NCBI GenBank assembly: GCA_963746605.1
Contig: CAVVCH010000053.1
Span: 124,001 to 188,000, forward strand
Length of the DNA: 64,000 nucleotides
Direction of reading: 5' to 3'
Source: CAVQSS01 sp963746605
GTDB taxonomy: Bacteria; Desulfobacterota; RBG-13-43-22
Position 1 is the stretch's first letter, and the number at the start of each line of letters is the position of its first letter. A program made the position numbers and the translations under genes. This document shows, in pieces, positions 27,156 through 35,484 of this stretch. The notes beneath the pieces are model-generated. The model was not told the origin of the DNA. It saw only the letters and a program-made list of their open reading frames with translations, and ran no database searches.

Positions 27156-27647
27156 TTAGCATTCCTTGACCTCCCGGAAGCGGGAGACCAGACGTTCATA
27201 GGTCTGATCCAGATGTTCCGGAATGACCCGCAGGTCGCCGACCACGGCCATGAAATTCGTATCCCCGTTCCAGCGGGGAACGATGTGAAAATGCAGGTGA
27301 TCAGCCACCCCGGCGCCGGCCACTTTCCCCAGGTTTAAGCCTACATTGAACCCTTCCGGATTGATGACCTGCCTGAGGATGGTCACCGATCGGCGAACCA
27401 TGGCCAGGAGGATTGAAAGTTCTATATCGGTCAGGGGGTCGAGGTCGGGGACATGCCTGACCGGAGCAACCAGCAGATGACCATTGTTATAGGGAAATTT
27501 GTTCATCATCACCAGGGTGTATTCACCGCAAAAAAGGATGTGCCGCTCTTTCAGTTCGTCCAGGGAGGAAGGACAGAAAATACAACCGGGTTCTTTTTGG
27601 TTATTGAGAATATATTCCATTCGCCACGGTGCCCACATTACCTTCAC
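27156..27647 (-). CDS. HIT family hydrolase (Ap4A phosphorylase-like)
   Basis: 163 aa. It has the histidine triad HLHFHIVPRW near residue 120, preceded by FPYNNGHLLVAPVRH and GFNVGLNLGKVAG. Two Cys near the start (GCIFCP) resemble the zinc site of the family. HIT proteins hydrolyse or transfer nucleoside mono- and diphosphate linkages. The start overlaps the stop of the phosphoesterase gene by four bases, indicating translational coupling. Confidence 0.88.
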   Translation of the reverse strand: MKVMWAPWRMEYILNNQKEPGCIFCPSSLDELKERHILFCGEYTLVMMNKFPYNNGHLLVAPVRHVPDLDPLTDIELSILLAMVRRSVTILRQVINPEGFNVGLNLGKVAGAGVADHLHFHIVPRWNGDTNFMAVVGDLRVIPEHLDQTYERLVSRFREVKEC

Positions 27648-28126
27648 GATTTTCTCCTAACATGTATTATTTCACCCGTCAGCTCCGAGGTCAGATGGAG
27701 ATAGCCGATGGTCGGCCGGTGGCCGTACCCGGAAGTTGAGCCGGGATTGAAGAATAATTGGCCGTTCTGCCAGTGATTGACCGGGAGATGGGAATGGCCG
27801 TAGATGATGGCGTTCACCTCGGGGAATTCCCGGTGGATCCGTTCTTCCAGCCCCAGGGGGGATCCCCAGCCGTGGACGAGACCGATTTTAAAGGCCCCCA
27901 GGGTGAGGGTTTTTTTTAGAGGAAGTTCTTCCCGAAGCGGCAATTCATCCATATTCCCTTGCACCGCTTCCAAGGGGAAAGCGGAGAGGAACCGATAGAC
28001 CGCCAGCCCGACCATATCCCCGGCATGGATCAACAGATCCACCTCCTGGAAATATTCTTCGATGATTTTCTCAAAAGCCGGGGTGACCTCGGTCAGATGG
28101 GTATCGGAAAGAACGCCGATTTTCAT
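27644..28126 (-). CDS. Metallophosphoesterase, YfcE/MJ0936 family
   Basis: 160 aa. The dimetal centre motifs are complete: GVLSDTHL, LIHAGDMVG, VQGNMDE, GLVHGWG and YGHSHLP. Members hydrolyse phosphodiesters, but the physiological substrate is usually unknown. It is first in an operon with the HIT and LapA-like genes (ATGA overlap with the next start). Confidence 0.88.
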   Translation of the reverse strand: MKIGVLSDTHLTEVTPAFEKIIEEYFQEVDLLIHAGDMVGLAVYRFLSAFPLEAVQGNMDELPLREELPLKKTLTLGAFKIGLVHGWGSPLGLEERIHREFPEVNAIIYGHSHLPVNHWQNGQLFFNPGSTSGYGHRPTIGYLHLTSELTGEIIHVRRKS

Positions 28127-28247
28127 GGTTAAAGCATAATAAATTGCGGGATTTTGTCAAGTTAAACTTGGGGATGCCGTGGGGGATAGCTTGAAAGATA
28201 TGGCGGTCATCTCAAAAAACGAGGGTTCGGTTCATTTCTGCGTCCCG

Positions 28248-28790
28248 CTATCCAAAGATCCAGTTCACGATCCAGACCGACATGAGGATTCCAACGATAT
28301 CGGCCACGATGCCGGCCGGTACGGCCTGTCGGGTCCGGGTGATTCCCACCGAGCCGAAATAGACGGCCAGGACATAAAAAGTGGTTTCTCCGCTGCCCAT
28401 CATGACCGAAACCATCCGGCCGATCAGGGAGTCCGGTCCCTCGGCCTTGATGGTTTCGGTCATGACCCCCAGTGCCCCGCTGCCCGATAGCGGGCGCATC
28501 AGGGCCATAGGCAAGGTTTCGGCCGGCATTCCGATCCAGCGGGTCAGCGGAGAAAGGAGCATGGTTATCAGGTCCATGGCCCCTCCGGCCCGAAAGATGC
28601 CGATGGCCACCAGCATAGCCACCAGGTAGGGGATGATCCGGACCCCCACGTTGAACCCTTCCCGGGCGCCTTCCACAAAGGCCTCATAGATTTTGACCTT
28701 TTTGACGGCCCCGTGAATCACGATGACCAGCACCAGCAGGGGAATGGCCAGCAGGGAAAGAACTTCGATGATTTGGGCCAATAGCTCCAC
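28248..28790 (-). CDS. spmB: Spore maturation protein B-like, nucleoside recognition (Gate) domain membrane protein
   Basis: 180 aa, highly hydrophobic, with about five membrane helices. PYLVAMLVAIGIFRAGGA, RPLSGSGALGVMTE and MGSGETTFYVLAVYFGSVG are the SpmB landmarks. In sporulating Firmicutes SpmA/B affect spore core dehydration. In non-sporulating deltaproteobacteria the pair occurs too and its role is unknown. It follows spmA by 17 bases on the same strand. Confidence 0.88.
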   Translation of the reverse strand: MELLAQIIEVLSLLAIPLLVLVIVIHGAVKKVKIYEAFVEGAREGFNVGVRIIPYLVAMLVAIGIFRAGGAMDLITMLLSPLTRWIGMPAETLPMALMRPLSGSGALGVMTETIKAEGPDSLIGRMVSVMMGSGETTFYVLAVYFGSVGITRTRQAVPAGIVADIVGILMSVWIVNWIFG

Positions 28791-28807
28791 GAGATAAGAT
28801 TCTTTCT

Positions 28808-29788
28808 TTAATTCAATTGTTTCCTAAAAAAAGACCAACGGGCCAACAGTTTGACGGTAATGATCCCGACCACGGTATTGATCGTGGTGGCCAGGATCAC
28901 CGGCCCGATGATCTCCGTGGGATTGGTAGATCCGGAGGCGGCCCGGATAGCGATCACCGTGGCCGGGATCAACTGAACGCTGCTGGTATTGATCACCAGG
29001 AAGGTGCACATGGCATCGGTGGCGGTGCCGGTTCGGTTATTGAGCCGGTTCAGCTCTTCCATGGCCTTCAGTCCCAGGGGGGTGGCGGCATTGCCCAGTC
29101 CGAGCATATTGGCCGCAATATTCATGATCATGGCTCCCATGGCCGGATGATCCGGCGGCACATCGGGAAAGAGCCGGGTCATGACCGATTTCAGGGAGCG
29201 GGCCAGGGCGGAGACCAATCCGGACTGCTCGGCGATTTTCATCAGTCCCAGCCAGAGGGCCATGATCCCGATCAGGCCGATAGCCAGTTCCACGGCGATC
29301 TGGGCATAACGCAGGATCCCATCCCGGGTTACCGCCTGGATCGCGGTAAAACGGACGGGGGCAAAGGAGATCCGGACCGTCCCCAGCGGGGCCCGGAACG
29401 GCTCCCAGCGAACCCGGGCACTGAGAGCCTCCGGGTCGTTTTGGGCCTTTTGAATCTCCTTCCAGATCGCCGGTGTCTGGGCGTCCGGCATAATCCGGAG
29501 CCTCCCTTGGCCGGGACGGAGGGGCGTGAGTTCGGCCCGCTGCCGCAAGGGTTTTCCGGTCGGCAGGGGCTGGTCATAGAATTTTTGAAAAACCTGGGGG
29601 TCGAGGGAGAGGGTGCCAAGGAGGGGAGCGGGACGGGAGAAATCCATGGAAAAGGGTGAATTGAATTCCAGGGAAACGGCCAGTTCCTGCCCGTTTCGGA
29701 AGCGGTTAACGGCCAGGTCGACCGCGTCTTTTCCAATGGCCAACAGGCTGCCCAGGAGGATCAGGGCCAGCCAGATATGGTTGAGCAC
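28808..29788 (-). CDS. spmA: Spore maturation protein A-like membrane protein with extra non-membrane domain
   Basis: 326 aa, against about 200 for Bacillus SpmA. The Gate-type core (about 165-326) has GLIGIMALWLGLMKIAEQSG, ANMLGLGNAATPLGLKAM, FLVINTSSVQLIPATVI and ASGSTNPTEI. Between the first helix and this core is an insertion of about 115 residues (30-150, LDPQVFQKFYDQPLPTGKPL and onward) that is hydrophilic and probably periplasmic. I recall such inserts in other Gram-negative SpmA proteins. spmB follows. Confidence 0.85.
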   Translation of the reverse strand: MLNHIWLALILLGSLLAIGKDAVDLAVNRFRNGQELAVSLEFNSPFSMDFSRPAPLLGTLSLDPQVFQKFYDQPLPTGKPLRQRAELTPLRPGQGRLRIMPDAQTPAIWKEIQKAQNDPEALSARVRWEPFRAPLGTVRISFAPVRFTAIQAVTRDGILRYAQIAVELAIGLIGIMALWLGLMKIAEQSGLVSALARSLKSVMTRLFPDVPPDHPAMGAMIMNIAANMLGLGNAATPLGLKAMEELNRLNNRTGTATDAMCTFLVINTSSVQLIPATVIAIRAASGSTNPTEIIGPVILATTINTVVGIITVKLLARWSFFRKQLN

Positions 29789-29836
29789 AATCGGGTTCCC
29801 TTCCGAATAACCGCTATCCAGTCTTAGAATTGGTTC

Positions 29837-29930
29837 TTAAAATCCAAAATTCGAAGCACGAAATTCGAAACAAGCACGAATTATTTGATCATGCGGGTTT
29901 GTCTCGGATTTCGGATTTCGAATTTCGGGT
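29837..29930. repeat. Second copy of the TTCGAAATCCGAA inverted-repeat family
   Basis: AAAATTCGAAGCACGAAATT and CGAAACAAGCACGAA (29842-29880) face the complementary TCTCGGATTTCGGATTTCG and AATTTCGGG (29902-29930). The right arm overlaps the 3' end of the PEP-synthase-like gene, whose last 14 residues (ETRNSKSEIRDKPA) are encoded by it. Similar motifs occur at 22055-22295. Confidence 0.65.
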
Positions 29931-32168
29931 TTCCGCCGGCGGAGACATCGTCGACGCCGGCGGCTGGAAGGTGTAATTCCCCTTAAAAAATTCCTCGACA
30001 AACCAGTCGATCTTCCGGTCATCGGAAAGAACCATATCCAAAAGGCGTACGGAGCCCATGAGCCGGCCTAACAGGTCCAGTTTTTCCTGGATCAAGTTCT
30101 GGTCGTGTTTCTTCAATTGCCCGCGAAGCCTATCGCCCTTTTGTTCCACGGTGAACCCCAAGCGTTTGAGGATTGAGGCCACCAGAACGGCCCGGCGAGT
30201 TCGTCGTTCAATATCCGCCGCCCCGCCTTTGAAATAAAAGGTAATGTAATTGTTGTTGATATTCTGGCCGCAATAGGTATCCAGGGTGGCAAAGTGATAG
30301 CCCAGACGGGAACTGAAATTCAGGTATTTGGCCGAGATGACGGCGTAGCTGATCCCCCCCATTTCTCCCTCTTTTTGGGGGTCGCGCAGGATGGATTCCA
30401 TCAAGATGGAGGTAAAGCCTCCCCAGTCCATCTTATTCTGTCCCAGCCATTCCACTCCTTCATAGGTCATCCCTTGGAGCAAAGCCTTAAAGGGGATGGA
30501 GGTGATGTTCTCCAGTCCCACTTCCCGGGCCTCCGAATCGGCCGCCAGTCCGCCTCCCAGGTCGATTACATACAAATTCAAGGGTAGCCGGGAGCGGAAA
30601 CGGACCGCTACACCGGGCCCCGGTTCCAGATCTTCACCGATTTGAAACATTTCCTGCATGGCCATTTCGTGGACGAAACGGATAAGGTCATGAACAGTCT
30701 CGCATCCGGCGGGGTTGAAATTGTCCTGTTGCGGGTCGATCAAATGGAGGGGGGCGATCTCCTTTAGGACACTTTCCATGATCTTATAGACCGGGCTCCC
30801 CTTCATGGGATTCAAGGCCGGCCGGTCCTGGATCAGTTCTTCCACTCGCCCCTGGTAGACGATCCGGTTGCGGGCGTCCACGGTAATTTCCTGTCCGTGG
30901 GGAATCAGCTCGGTGGCCTGGCCGGTTCCGACCAAGGTGGGGATCCGAAACTCCCTGGCCACTGAGGCCATGTGGCCGGTGACACTGCCGATATCGGTCA
31001 CGATGGCCCGGACCCGCCCGATGATCGGAACATAACGGGGAGAGGTTTGTCGGGCGACTAAAATGGCCCCTTCCGGAACGCTGGGGAGATTATGGTCTGA
31101 TTTCAGGACATAAGCCGGGCCGCTGGCCACACCGTCGGCCGCTGAAGCCCCGCCCTTCAGGAGTACCGGATAATGTTCCAGGAAAGGGGCCGGGGTCTCC
31201 TCAGTCGATGGGATTTCCTGACTGGTAAAGCCCAGAGGGCGGGCCTGCAGCACGTAGATTTTACCGCGCGGATCAAGGGCCCACTCAATATCCAGAGGGA
31301 GCCGGTAATGATCTTCCAGTTTGAATCCATAATGGACCAGGAGTTGCAATTGGGAATCGCTCAGACAGGGCCGATCCACCAGGTCATCCGGCACCATTTC
31401 CTCCTGAAGGCCGGCCTCCGGCCGGGATCGCAGCCAGGTTGGTTTTCGGGCCACCTCTTTGATTTCGATTTGTCGTCTTATCTTCTCCACCTGATAAAAA
31501 TCCGTAGGCTGGGATCCGTCGACGGCACTGAGGCCCAAACCCCAGAGGGCACTGACCATGAAAACTTCATGGGTTCGGTTGTTGGGATCCACGGTATACA
31601 TGACCCCGCTGGCCAGCGCTTCAATCATCCGAATACAAGCCACACTCATAAGGACATCCTGGTCGGAATAGCCCTTGCTGTGTCGGTAGAAGATGGCCCG
31701 GGGGTTGAAAGTGCTGGCTACCACTTCCTTATAGGCCTGGAGCAGGTTCTCGCGGGTCACGTTCAGGACCGTTGAATGTTGCCCGGCAAAACTGACCTCG
31801 GAATCTTCGCTGGTGGCGCTGCTTCGAACGGCCAGACGCACCCCGGAACCGAAACGTCGTTCCAGGGCTTCATCGGCCGCGAGGATCGCCTGTTCCAGAT
31901 CAGCGGGTAAAGGAGTCTCGATGATTTTCACCTTCACCGTTTCGCTGAGATTGAGCAGGGTCTCGGTGTCATTGATGTCCAGACCTTGCAGTTGTTCGTC
32001 GATCCACTGCTGCAGACCCTGGTGGTCCAGAAAATGTTGGCAGGCATAAGCCGTTACGGCGAAACCCTCGGGTACGGGCAAACGCACCCGGTTGAGGATT
32101 TCTCCCAAGTTGGACGCCTTGCCGCCCACCGCCGGGACCTCGGCCCTCCCGATTTTTTCCAGGGGCAA
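29889..32168 (-). CDS. PEP/pyruvate-binding protein, phosphoenolpyruvate synthase-like
   Basis: 759 aa. The N-terminal PPDK/PEP-synthase ATP-grasp domain (about 10-325) has AVGGKASNLGEI, RLAVRSSATSEDS, SFAGQHSTVLNV and DIEWALDPRGKIYVLQARPL. The swivelling phospho-His domain (about 360-455) reads SVTGHMASVAREFRIPTLVG, with the His in TGHMA. The last 300 residues do not resemble the PEP-binding TIM barrel and I cannot assign them, so the reaction may differ from classical PEP synthase. The start is uncertain: TTG 32168 is the only usual start after the upstream gene. A 106-aa protein precedes it. Confidence 0.75.
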   Translation of the reverse strand: MPLEKIGRAEVPAVGGKASNLGEILNRVRLPVPEGFAVTAYACQHFLDHQGLQQWIDEQLQGLDINDTETLLNLSETVKVKIIETPLPADLEQAILAADEALERRFGSGVRLAVRSSATSEDSEVSFAGQHSTVLNVTRENLLQAYKEVVASTFNPRAIFYRHSKGYSDQDVLMSVACIRMIEALASGVMYTVDPNNRTHEVFMVSALWGLGLSAVDGSQPTDFYQVEKIRRQIEIKEVARKPTWLRSRPEAGLQEEMVPDDLVDRPCLSDSQLQLLVHYGFKLEDHYRLPLDIEWALDPRGKIYVLQARPLGFTSQEIPSTEETPAPFLEHYPVLLKGGASAADGVASGPAYVLKSDHNLPSVPEGAILVARQTSPRYVPIIGRVRAIVTDIGSVTGHMASVAREFRIPTLVGTGQATELIPHGQEITVDARNRIVYQGRVEELIQDRPALNPMKGSPVYKIMESVLKEIAPLHLIDPQQDNFNPAGCETVHDLIRFVHEMAMQEMFQIGEDLEPGPGVAVRFRSRLPLNLYVIDLGGGLAADSEAREVGLENITSIPFKALLQGMTYEGVEWLGQNKMDWGGFTSILMESILRDPQKEGEMGGISYAVISAKYLNFSSRLGYHFATLDTYCGQNINNNYITFYFKGGAADIERRTRRAVLVASILKRLGFTVEQKGDRLRGQLKKHDQNLIQEKLDLLGRLMGSVRLLDMVLSDDRKIDWFVEEFFKGNYTFQPPASTMSPPAETRNSKSEIRDKPA

Positions 32169-32203
32169 GACCAGGGGGGTGGGTTCGATTTTCTTCTTGA
32201 CCT

Positions 32204-32524
32204 TTAATTCCGGGAGAATTCTCCCCCCACCCGTTCCAGGGCTTCAAACAGGTCGGGGAACTTCCCCCCGGCCAAGGCGTTCAGGTCCTCGATGATCTCG
32301 CAGACCACGTCCATCAGCTGCCGGGTTTGTTCCCGCAGGTAGGCCAGAGTAAAGGGCCGGTCTTCGTAGAATAAATGCTCCAGATCGGTGATAATCTCCA
32401 GAGCCCGGTTGTTTTCGGTCAAGACATTCTTGAAATGATCGTATTTATGGAGCAGAATGCCCTTCTCGGCCGAAAACCGGCTGCTTCCTTTGCTCCTTCT
32501 GAAAATATCGAGTATCTTAAACAT
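32204..32524 (-). CDS. Conserved-looking helical protein upstream of the PEP-synthase-like gene, 106 aa
   Basis: ATG at 32524. The protein begins MFKILDIFRRSKGSSRFSAE and is otherwise helical: YDHFKNVLTENNRALEIITD, LEHLFYEDRPFTLAYLREQT, DVVCEIIEDLNALAGGKFPD. It ends about 35 bases before the probable start of the PEP/pyruvate-binding gene, so the two are likely cotranscribed and may work together. No known domain recognised. Its 5' side faces glgD/glgC across an AT-rich divergent promoter region. Confidence 0.6.
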   Translation of the reverse strand: MFKILDIFRRSKGSSRFSAEKGILLHKYDHFKNVLTENNRALEIITDLEHLFYEDRPFTLAYLREQTRQLMDVVCEIIEDLNALAGGKFPDLFEALERVGGEFSRN

Positions 32525-32648
32525 AAATAAGATTTATTTTAGTTTTTAATATTGTTATATTCAGCATAGTTTTTATAATTTTTCAAAACTATTCTTGAAT
32601 AGGTCGAAAAAAAATTCAAAAAAACCTTTTTACCTTAAAGGATCAACC

Positions 32649-33926
32649 ATGCCTAATGTACTGGCCCTTATTTTAGCCGCCGGCCGGGTGGACGAGCTTT
32701 CCCTCCTGACCATTGACCGTCCGAAATCCGCGGTGCCCTTCGGTGGACTATATCGGGTAATCGATTTTGCCCTGAGCAACCTGATGCAGTCCCGGATCGG
32801 CCGCGTGGGTATCCTCTCCCAGTATCAGTCCACCTCGCTCATCACCCACCTCGGCAACGGGGAGTCCTGGGATATGAACGGGCGTCACCGGAAACTGACC
32901 CTGCTCCCGCCATCCTCCGGGGGAAAAGGATGCGAATGGTATCGGGGGACGGCGGATGCCGTAGCCCAAAACATGGAATTCATCGTCGAAGATGAACCCG
33001 ATCTAGTCCTGATCCTCTCGGGCGATCATATTTACCATATGGATTATCAGGAACTGATCCATTTTCATCTCGCTCAAAAAGCGGACCTGACGGTCGGGTT
33101 CGTTAAAGTTCCCCTGAGTGAAGCCTCTCGTTTTGGTTTGGGATTGATCGATAAAAAAAGTGGTCTCACTGGCGGTCGGCTGCAGGAATACCGGGAAAAG
33201 CCCGCCCAGCCGATTTCTCCCTGGGCCTCGTTAACCATTTATCTTTTCAGACCGCAGGTCCTTTTCGAGATCCTTAGAAGCCCTGAAGCCGGAAATCCCC
33301 CGCTGGAGTTCGGGAGGGATATTCTCCCGGAACTGGTTCACCGCTATCGGGTTTTCGGCTATCGCTTTAAGGGCTACTGGGGATACACCCGGACGCTGGA
33401 AGAATACTGGCAGACCCATATGGACCTGTTGGTCCCGCATCCTAAGATCCGGCTGCCGGAATGGGAAATCCGTACCAACCTGGAGCATGAAAGGATCGCC
33501 GAGCGACAACCCGTTCGGGTCGGTCCCCGAGCCCGGCTGACCCAGGTCCTCCTGACCCCGGGGTGTGAAGTGGAAGGCCGGGTTCGGCGGAGCGTCCTCT
33601 TCCCGGGGGTGGTCATCGAGAAGGGTGCCATCGTTGAGGATTCCATCCTCTTCTACGACACCCGGGTGGGAGCCGGCGCCCGTCTGAAAAAGGTGATTAC
33701 CGATAAACGGGTGACCATCGGCGAGGGAAGCCGGGTGGGCGGGGAAGACTCCCTCTTTTCCGACCGATCCCGTCCCGGGCCGCCCTCCTCGGGCTTGACC
33801 CTGATCGGCCATAATACCCATGTCCCGGCCCAGACCGTGATCGGGGCCAACTGCCTCCTTTATCCGCATCTGGACCGGCAGGCCTTCCCCACCAACAGCC
33901 TGCCTTCGGGGGAGGTCCTCCAATGA
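32649..33926 (+). CDS. Glucose-1-phosphate adenylyltransferase homologue with degenerate nucleotide loop (GlgD-like)
   Basis: 425 aa from ATG 32649 (AAAGGA upstream). It has the ADP-glucose pyrophosphorylase fold: PKSAVPFGGLYRVIDFALSN, WYRGTADAVAQN, ILSGDHIYHMDY and YREKP, then a left-handed beta-helix C-terminus. The nucleotide loop, normally GGxGTRLxxLT, reads AAGRVDELSLLT, lacking the second Gly and Arg. The next gene, which overlaps it by 4 bases, has the intact loop. By analogy with Firmicutes GlgC/GlgD this copy is probably a regulatory or non-catalytic partner. That role is inference. Confidence 0.8.
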   Translation: MPNVLALILAAGRVDELSLLTIDRPKSAVPFGGLYRVIDFALSNLMQSRIGRVGILSQYQSTSLITHLGNGESWDMNGRHRKLTLLPPSSGGKGCEWYRGTADAVAQNMEFIVEDEPDLVLILSGDHIYHMDYQELIHFHLAQKADLTVGFVKVPLSEASRFGLGLIDKKSGLTGGRLQEYREKPAQPISPWASLTIYLFRPQVLFEILRSPEAGNPPLEFGRDILPELVHRYRVFGYRFKGYWGYTRTLEEYWQTHMDLLVPHPKIRLPEWEIRTNLEHERIAERQPVRVGPRARLTQVLLTPGCEVEGRVRRSVLFPGVVIEKGAIVEDSILFYDTRVGAGARLKKVITDKRVTIGEGSRVGGEDSLFSDRSRPGPPSSGLTLIGHNTHVPAQTVIGANCLLYPHLDRQAFPTNSLPSGEVLQ

Positions 33927-35185
33927 GCGCTACCCTGGTCATGTTGCTGGCCGGAGGAGTCGGAAGCCGCCTGAGTCTCCTGGTTTCGGCCCGGGCCAAG
34001 CCGGCGGTTCCTTTCGGCGGCAATTACCGGATTATCGATTTTACCCTGAGCAATATCATGAATTCCGGCCTGGAACGGGTGGGCGTGCTGACCCAATATA
34101 AACCGCTTTCGCTGATGAACCATATCGGCTCCGGCCGCGCCTGGGATCTGACCGGCCGCACCCGGGGGATTACCATCCTCCCTCCCCAAACCGGGAAAAA
34201 GGATTCCGACTGGTATAAGGGGACGGCGGATGCCCTGCGACAAAATCTGGATTTTCTGACACGCTACGATACCGAGCAGATTTTGGTGGTTTCCGGAGAT
34301 CATATCTACTATATGGATTATATCCCGATGATCGCCTATCATCGGCGAAAGAAGGCCGACGTGACCGTGGCCATGCGTGAAGTCCCCTGGGATCAGACGA
34401 TCCATTTCGGCATCGGGCAAAAAGACGAGAGCGGGCGGATCATTCATTGGGAAGAAAAACCCAAGGAACCCAAAAGCAACCTGGCCTCCATCGGGGTCTA
34501 CCTGTTTCGGACCGATTATTTGCTAAAAGTGCTGAGCGAAACCCAAGCCATTGATTTCGGACAACATGTTGTTCCCCAGGCCATCGGTCAGGACCGGGTG
34601 TTCGCCTACCCCTTCTCCGGTTATTGGCGGGACGTGGGGACCCTGGCCTTTTACTTCGAGGCCCATCAGGATCTCTTGGACCCGGCTTCCGGGCTGAACC
34701 CCGAAGCCTGGGGGATTCAGACCAACCTGGAGGTGGAGGGCCTGAAGGGAGACCGTCCACCGATCTTTGTTCACCAGGGCGCCCGGGTCAGTCGTAGTTT
34801 TCTCTCCTCCGGGGTGGTCATTGAGGGACGGGTGGAGGGGTCGATCCTCTCCCCAGGCGTAAGGGTCAAGAAGGGAGCCCAGGTTCTCAATTCTATTATC
34901 CTTCACGATGGGGACATCGGCGCCGGGGCCGTGCTGAATCGGGCGATTTTGGATAAAAAGGTGGTGATTGGGGAAAGGGCCCGGATCGATGGCCGATCCG
35001 CAGTCCCCAATCGGGAATTCCCCGCCCATTTATCCGAAGGCATTACTTTGATCGGGAAAAAGGCTTTCATTCCCCCGGGTCTGGTAGTCAAAGGGAACTG
35101 TCTCCTCTTCCCCGAACTGAAAGGTACGGATTATCCCGAAGCCGTGATCCCAGAAGGGATGACCGTACGGCCCAAGGATGATTAA
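33923..35185 (+). CDS. glgC: Glucose-1-phosphate adenylyltransferase (ADP-glucose pyrophosphorylase)
   Basis: 420 aa. It makes ADP-glucose from ATP and glucose-1-phosphate for glycogen synthesis. LAGGVGSRLSLL, AKPAVPFGGNYRIIDFTLSN, WYKGTADALRQN, VVSGDHIYYMDY and WEEKP are the expected active-site blocks, and PFSGYWRDVGT and the beta-helix repeats follow. The start ATG overlaps the stop of the upstream homologue, so the two are translationally coupled and may form a hetero-oligomer. No glycogen synthase or branching enzyme lies in the window. Confidence 0.9.
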   Translation: MSATLVMLLAGGVGSRLSLLVSARAKPAVPFGGNYRIIDFTLSNIMNSGLERVGVLTQYKPLSLMNHIGSGRAWDLTGRTRGITILPPQTGKKDSDWYKGTADALRQNLDFLTRYDTEQILVVSGDHIYYMDYIPMIAYHRRKKADVTVAMREVPWDQTIHFGIGQKDESGRIIHWEEKPKEPKSNLASIGVYLFRTDYLLKVLSETQAIDFGQHVVPQAIGQDRVFAYPFSGYWRDVGTLAFYFEAHQDLLDPASGLNPEAWGIQTNLEVEGLKGDRPPIFVHQGARVSRSFLSSGVVIEGRVEGSILSPGVRVKKGAQVLNSIILHDGDIGAGAVLNRAILDKKVVIGERARIDGRSAVPNREFPAHLSEGITLIGKKAFIPPGLVVKGNCLLFPELKGTDYPEAVIPEGMTVRPKDD

Positions 35186-35199
35186 ATTCAGCTCCGTCC

Positions 35200-35484
35200 A
35201 TTTAACCCCTCTGGATCAATAAGGGTCTACATCAGCAATAATTATCTCATTATTAATTATTAATGAATGCCTCCTTGGTGCCGAGTTTTAAAGCGGACCC
35301 AAACTGGGAGACCTTTGACGACTTCCCAGCCGACCCTGTCTCCTTTGCGATTTAACGAGACGGGGACCGGGTTAGAACCTCAAAGGAAGTGTGGTAACCC
35401 CCTCCTGAGAGACCCCGGCGGCCAAACCAGATTTGGGGAGTACCCACCCCCAAGGGCGAAGCGTCCAAATAATAAAGGAGTTTT
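35200..35484 (+). other. Structured non-coding leader upstream of the TolC-family gene
   Basis: No gene is visible in this interval. An AT-rich segment (ATTATTAATTATTAATGAAT at about 35249-35270) is followed by about 200 bases with several possible stems. CTGGGAG/CTTCCCAG lies at about 35307-35332 and CCCTGTCTC/GAGACGGGG at about 35334-35366. A CTCA...TGAG pairing encloses a GTAACCCCC segment. A ribosome-binding AAAGGAG ends the leader 5 bases before the ATG. I compared it mentally with TPP, SAM and cyclic-di-GMP riboswitch cores and none fits. Confidence 0.4.

Noticed and set aside
35380..35440. CTGAGAG-containing segment considered as a TPP riboswitch
   Set aside because: The second conserved half (the GAACCUGA...GGUUAAUACC block) is missing and the downstream gene is an efflux channel, not a thiamin gene.
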